DNA of 10,377 bases from Gammaproteobacteria bacterium (GTDB taxonomy: Bacteria; Pseudomonadota; Gammaproteobacteria; Arenicellales; Poriferihabitantaceae), in contig JAHRAW010000108.1 in NCBI GenBank assembly GCA_020027415.1, positions 1 to 10,377 of the forward strand. The letters run 5' to 3'. The notes under the pieces are model-generated. The model saw only the letters and a program-made list of their open reading frames with translations. It was not told where the DNA came from and did no database searches. The first letter of the stretch is position 1, and each line of letters starts with the position of its first letter. Position numbers and translations under genes: made by a program. Below, piece after piece: positions 7,807-10,377 of the stretch.

Positions 7807-8598
7807 TCAGTTCCAGTTTGGTTGGCGCTTTTCAATAAACGCATCAATCCCTTCCTCCGTTTCCGGCAACATCATGTTATCCGCCATCGCGTCAGTCGCG
7901 GTGGCGTAGGCGGCGCCGAGTCCTTGTTCAAGTTGTTGATAAAAACGGCGCTTGCCGAGTTGTATCACGCGCGGCGGTTTGGCGGCGATTTGCTGCGCCA
8001 TTTGCGCCACCGCGTCATCCAGTTCACCCGCTTCCACAACTTGATTGAGCAAGCCATAACGCAGCGCGGTGTCGGCGTCAATGAAATCTCCGCTCAGCAA
8101 CATTTGCATCGCTCGTTTGCGCGCAACATTGCGACTCAACGCCACCGCCGGGGTTGAGCAAAACAAACCGACGCGCACCCCGGACACCGCAAACTGCGCG
8201 GTGTTGGCAGCCACCGCGAGATCGCAACTTGCCACCAGTTGGCAGCCGGCGGCGGTCGCCATGCCCTGCACTTTGGCGATGACCGGCTGCGGCAGGCGAG
8301 TCAGTTTGGTCATAATCTCGCTGCATTGCGAAAACAAATCATGCTGATAGGAATGCTTGGGATGTTGGCGCATTTGCTTTAAATCATGCCCGGCGCAAAA
8401 CGCTTTGCCATGCGCCGCTAAGATCATCACGCGCACCGATTCATCCGCGCCAATTTGCGTCAAGGCGGCGGACAGATCTTTCAACAACTGCTCCGATAAG
8501 GCGTTGTATTGCTTGGGGCGGTTCAGCGTCAGCGTGGCGATGCCGTTGGCATCGGAGCGTAACAACATCGCTTCGGTTGGGGGTGGCTGCGCGGTCAT
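7807..8598 (-). CDS. Enoyl-CoA hydratase/isomerase family protein, ECHDC3-like
   Basis: Crotonase-fold protein of 263 residues. The CoA-binding oxyanion segment AFCAGHDLKQM is at 66-76 and the second oxyanion-loop region, GMATAAGCQLVASCD, is at 112-126. The strings GLFCSTPAVALSR and the C-terminal DNMMLPETEEGIDAFIEKR match the ECHDC3 branch (human ECHDC3, a mitochondrial protein of unclear activity) much better than classical hydratases. The two catalytic glutamates of rat enoyl-CoA hydratase (E144 and E164) align with Q120 and G140, so ordinary water addition to a double bond is not expected. It may act as a thioesterase, isomerase or binding protein; that is open. The two oxyanion-hole loops remain, so CoA thioester binding is likely. 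It precedes the leuB-like gene by 50 bases on the same strand. A 104-base gap separates it from the cytochrome gene upstream. No Shine-Dalgarno site is seen before the ATG. Confidence 0.88.
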   Translation of the reverse strand: MTAQPPPTEAMLLRSDANGIATLTLNRPKQYNALSEQLLKDLSAALTQIGADESVRVMILAAHGKAFCAGHDLKQMRQHPKHSYQHDLFSQCSEIMTKLTRLPQPVIAKVQGMATAAGCQLVASCDLAVAANTAQFAVSGVRVGLFCSTPAVALSRNVARKRAMQMLLSGDFIDADTALRYGLLNQVVEAGELDDAVAQMAQQIAAKPPRVIQLGKRRFYQQLEQGLGAAYATATDAMADNMMLPETEEGIDAFIEKRQPNWN

Positions 8599-8603
8599 GA
8601 GAA

Positions 8604-8674
8604 AAGGGCGAAAGGGTGAAGTAGTAAAGTAGTCAATTGGTGAAGCCGAGAATCCAAGGGCGAAAATTCAATTG
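8604..8674. repeat. Short interleaved direct repeats between cytochrome and ECHDC3-like genes
   Basis: The 104-base gap 8599-8702 holds AAGGGCGAAA twice (8604-8613 and 8656-8665) and TCAATTG twice (8633-8639 and 8668-8674). No open gene, convincing promoter or terminator is seen here. The repeats may be remnants of a local duplication or protein-binding sites; their function is unknown. Confidence 0.4.
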
Positions 8675-8702
8675 ATCATCGCGCCCGTCCGCTTGTCGCT
8701 GG

Positions 8703-9182
8703 CTATTGCGACTGCTCCACCATGTATTGCACCGCGGCTTCCACCGCCGCATCGCTCAATGTCGGGTTGCCGCCTTTGGCGGGCATCACGCCGCTTTGCC
8801 CTTGAAAGCCGTTCACTGCATTCTCCACCAACACCGCCATGCCCTGCGCGAGGCGCGCCTGCCAAGCCGCCGCATCCCCCACGCGCGGCGCGCCGGCAAG
8901 CCCGCTCGCGTGGCAAGCGATACATGCCGTTTGATAGGTTGCTTGCCCATCGGGGGTGGCGGCAGCCGCGCCGGCAACTTCGCTGCTCTGCGCAACCACA
9001 ACTGCATTGGCATTGGCGTCGGCGCGCGCGCCGGACTCCACCACATTCAGTTTGCCCTCAGGCGCAATCCGCGCTTGCAGGGCTGCCAGCGTATTATGCC
9101 CCGCCAGCGCGTTTAGGCTCAGTGCCAGACCGCTTAATACAAGCCCAGTCAGCGACAGTTTCAGTGGTTTCAGTGGTTTCAT
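8703..9182 (-). CDS. Cytochrome c5-like class I c-type cytochrome
   Basis: Exported electron carrier. The 159-residue precursor starts with a lysine-rich n-region (MKPLKPLK), a hydrophobic segment at about 9-23 and a likely signal peptidase site after ALA at 25-27. A linker with a RIAPEGKLNVVESG segment precedes the haem domain, as in longer c5-type proteins. One CxxCH site, C87-I-A-C90-H91, binds haem covalently, and M133 in MPAKGGN is the expected sixth iron ligand. The spacing AGAPRVGD-AAW-x-GF-x-MPAKGGN-LSD-YM is typical of cytochrome c5. After export the haem would be attached in the periplasm, where the protein would pass electrons to terminal oxidases or other acceptors. An alanine-rich stretch at about 52-76 is a probable flexible linker. 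A sigma70-like promoter lies upstream. The gene may lead the minus-strand run to leuB, though the 104-base gap leaves room for a separate promoter. Confidence 0.92.
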   Translation of the reverse strand: MKPLKPLKLSLTGLVLSGLALSLNALAGHNTLAALQARIAPEGKLNVVESGARADANANAVVVAQSSEVAGAAAATPDGQATYQTACIACHASGLAGAPRVGDAAAWQARLAQGMAVLVENAVNGFQGQSGVMPAKGGNPTLSDAAVEAAVQYMVEQSQ

Positions 9183-9192
9183 TTTGGTTTCA
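9158..9192 (-). repeat. 9-bp tandem repeat over the cytochrome start codon
   Basis: TGGTTTCA occurs at 9165-9172, 9174-9181 and 9185-9192 on the plus strand. Read on the minus strand, the copies inside the gene encode the Lys-Pro-Leu repeats of the signal peptide n-region, and one copy lies in the untranslated leader just before the ATG. The pattern looks like a recent small duplication. Confidence 0.6.
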
Positions 9193-9259
9193 GGGATGAA
9201 TAAAATAGGTATGGAAATTTCGGTAGATTGGAGACCAATGCCAAATGCGAACGCCCCGC

Positions 9260-9286
9260 ATTATACCCCAAATTAACGATTGCCAA
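9260..9286 (-). promoter_or_regulatory. Probable sigma70-type promoter of the cytochrome gene
   Basis: Read on the minus strand, a perfect TATAAT lies at 9265-9260 and TTGGCA (five of six to consensus) at 9286-9281. The spacer is 15 bases, shorter than the ideal 17. The -10 box is about 78 bases before the cytochrome ATG, so a leader of roughly 70 bases is expected. Confidence 0.55.
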
Positions 9287-9364
9287 GACCCGATTAGCCG
9301 GGCGAGGCGAGGTGGGGAAATTTAGACCCTTTCGGCGTGCAAACCCAACCCCCGCGATTTGCTG

Positions 9365-9370
9365 TATAAT
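9365..9370 (+). promoter_or_regulatory. Probable -10 box for the licD-like gene
   Basis: A perfect TATAAT stands 30 bases before the licD-like ATG. At 17 bases upstream (9342-9347, AACCCA) there is no good -35 match, so the promoter may depend on an activator or be weak. Together with the minus-strand promoter about 100 bases away it makes 9183-9400 a divergent control region. Confidence 0.5.
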
Positions 9371-9390
9371 CCGCGCATTCATCCATGCCA

Positions 9391-9397
9391 AGAAGGA
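9391..9397 (+). promoter_or_regulatory. Shine-Dalgarno site that fixes the licD-like start
   Basis: AGAAGGA lies three bases before the ATG at 9401. It is the clearest ribosome-binding site in the window and decides for ATG 9401 over the upstream in-frame TTG at 9359, which would place the -10 box inside the coding region. Confidence 0.7.
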
Positions 9398-9400
9398 AAA

Positions 9401-10027
9401 ATGAAAATCCGCGAACTCGCAATTTTCAATCGCTTGCGCCACAAGTATTTATTGGAAGGTCTGCACTTGTTGCACGACACGCTCGCCGCTTCCCGGTTGC
9501 ACAATCGCTATTGGATATGCGGCGGCGCGGTGCTCGGCTGGGCGCGTGAGGGCGCGTTATTGGCGCACGACCCGGATGTGGATTTTCACTTTTGGCAGGA
9601 CGACCACGTGCGATTCATGCAAGCCGCCGAATTGTTGGCGCAAGTCGGTTTCAAGCGCAAATATTGCTGGCGCAACATCGCCGGCGAAATCACCGAATAC
9701 ACCATGACCTACAAATCGTTGGCGTTTGATTTCTTTGCGGCGCACAAAAATAGGGGGGGGCAAAACACGCGTTGGTATCTTTATGTCGGCAGTCCGAGCC
9801 GCAATATTCCGCCGATGGAACTATTGCAGGAAACCCCGGGCTGCGAATTAGAACCTTTTGAATTTTACGGCAAGCGTTGGCTTAAACCCAAAAACCACGA
9901 AGCATATTTAGCGGCGTTATACGGCGACTGGCGCAGCCCCAATCCCAACTTTGACTACCTAAGCGACTGCCCGGGCATCGTCCGCCGCACCTTATTGCCG
10001 GGCAAACATACCTGGAGCGGCGCATGA
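9401..10027 (+). CDS. LicD-like phosphotransferase with an internal G8 tract
   Basis: LicD/fukutin-related nucleotidyltransferase-fold protein, 208 residues. LicD enzymes move phosphocholine or a similar phospho-alcohol from a CDP carrier to cell-surface glycans. Visible family features are G41-G42 in the WICGGAVLGWAREG segment, R49, the acidic triad D57-D59-D61 (HDPDVD) and a further Asp at 110 in AFDFFAA, consistent with metal-dependent catalysis. No signal peptide or membrane segment is seen, so it should act in the cytoplasm. The next gene encodes a cytidylyltransferase and overlaps by ATGA, which supports a CDP-linked donor. Bases 9753-9760 are eight G in a row (codons 118-120, Arg-Gly-Gly, with an AGG codon). 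Gain or loss of one G brings stops at 9859-9861 or 9849-9851. The match to LicD is by motif only, so the acceptor and the exact group moved are not known. Confidence 0.78.
   Translation: MKIRELAIFNRLRHKYLLEGLHLLHDTLAASRLHNRYWICGGAVLGWAREGALLAHDPDVDFHFWQDDHVRFMQAAELLAQVGFKRKYCWRNIAGEITEYTMTYKSLAFDFFAAHKNRGGQNTRWYLYVGSPSRNIPPMELLQETPGCELEPFEFYGKRWLKPKNHEAYLAALYGDWRSPNPNFDYLSDCPGIVRRTLLPGKHTWSGA
9753..9760 (+). repeat. Homopolymeric G8 tract inside the licD-like gene
   Basis: Eight consecutive G bases lie within codons 118-120. It is the longest run of G or C I could find in the window; the next ones are five long. In the length present, the frame is open (ON). Such tracts are prone to slipped-strand mispairing. 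Confidence 0.85.
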
Positions 10028-10377
10028 GCATGCGCGTTTACACCTCCGGCGTATTTGATTTATTCCATGTCGGACACATGCGCGCGTTGCAACTCGCCAA
10101 GCAACAAGGTGGCGATGACGCATACCTGCTGGTCGGCGTCACCAGCGATGCAAGTTGCGAAGAATACAAACGCACCCCCATGATTCCGTATGCGCAACGC
10201 CGCGAGATCATCCAAGGCATCCATGGCGTGGACGAAGTAATTGAAGCGCCGAACTATCCGGACGCAGCATTCTACCAAAAACACCGCATTGATTTATGCG
10301 TGCAAGGTTGCGACTTCCCGGACCATCAAGCGTTCTACGCCACTGCAAAATCACTCGGCATTATGAAATTTGTTGAC
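10024..10377 (+). CDS. CTP:phospho-alcohol cytidylyltransferase, 3' end missing
   Basis: The frame starts with ATG at 10024, overlapping the licD-like stop as ATGA, and is open to the right edge (118 codons seen). It opens with MSMRVYTSGVFDLFHVGHMR, which holds the nucleotide-binding HxGH motif at residues 15-18, the hallmark of the cytidylyltransferase family. A YAQRREIIQGIHGVDEVIEA segment follows, corresponding to the family's ERxxxVxxxxxVDEVI region, then HRIDLCVQG. This pattern resembles choline- or ethanolamine-phosphate cytidylyltransferases and also glycerol-3-phosphate cytidylyltransferase (TagD). Such enzymes join CTP and a phospho-alcohol to give a CDP-alcohol and pyrophosphate in the cytoplasm. 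The product would be a fitting donor for the LicD-like enzyme encoded just before it. The substrate cannot be told from this part, and fusion to another domain further right is possible. Confidence 0.85.
   Translation, partial: MSMRVYTSGVFDLFHVGHMRALQLAKQQGGDDAYLLVGVTSDASCEEYKRTPMIPYAQRREIIQGIHGVDEVIEAPNYPDAAFYQKHRIDLCVQGCDFPDHQAFYATAKSLGIMKFVD

Noticed and set aside
8672..9199. Long plus-strand open frame of 175 codons
   Set aside because: It is antisense to the cytochrome gene, arginine/proline-rich and shows no family motif; the minus-strand frame has a signal peptide and CxxCH site.
9359..9400. TTG at 9359 as a start for the licD-like gene
   Set aside because: It would put the TATAAT box inside the gene; the ATG at 9401 has a strong Shine-Dalgarno site and begins a normal N-terminus.

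Overview
The window looks like chromosomal DNA of a beta- or gammaproteobacterium. The TrpS is the long proteobacterial form with an insertion before the KMSKS loop. The order trpS-scpA-scpB-rluB is typical of these classes, and a class I cytochrome c of the c5 type and an E. coli-like LeuB active-site pattern (GALLPLR) agree with this. I cannot name the genus. No IS element, CRISPR array, tRNA or rRNA was seen.

Layout. Bases 1-363 hold the 3' part of an HNH nuclease frame that is open to the left edge. From 458 to 6646 there is a tightly packed plus-strand run: trpS, scpA, scpB, rluB, an M24-family metallopeptidase and a diaminopropionate ammonia-lyase-like PLP enzyme. From 9182 down to 6662 there is a minus-strand run: a cytochrome c5-like protein, an ECHDC3-like enoyl-CoA hydratase homologue that lacks both catalytic glutamates, and a LeuB-family dehydrogenase. 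The two runs converge with only 15 bases between the stops. After a 218-base divergent promoter region, a plus-strand pair starts at 9401: a LicD-like phosphotransferase and a cytidylyltransferase cut by the right edge.

How the genes fit together. trpS, scpA, scpB and rluB are housekeeping genes for translation, chromosome condensation (the Smc partners ScpA and ScpB) and 23S rRNA pseudouridylation. The M24 peptidase and the lyase could form a small catabolic pair: release of an unusual amino acid, then deamination to a keto acid. The cytidylyltransferase and LicD protein fit a scheme in which a CDP-activated small alcohol (choline, ethanolamine or glycerol phosphate) is made and its phospho-group moved to a surface glycan.

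The most striking observation is a run of eight G residues inside the LicD-like gene. A one-base slip in either direction would truncate the protein within about 35 codons. LicD-type genes modify surface molecules, and slipped-strand G tracts are a known phase-variation device in such genes, so this is a candidate ON/OFF switch. Most starts in the window lack a recognisable Shine-Dalgarno sequence; the LicD-like gene is the clear exception.
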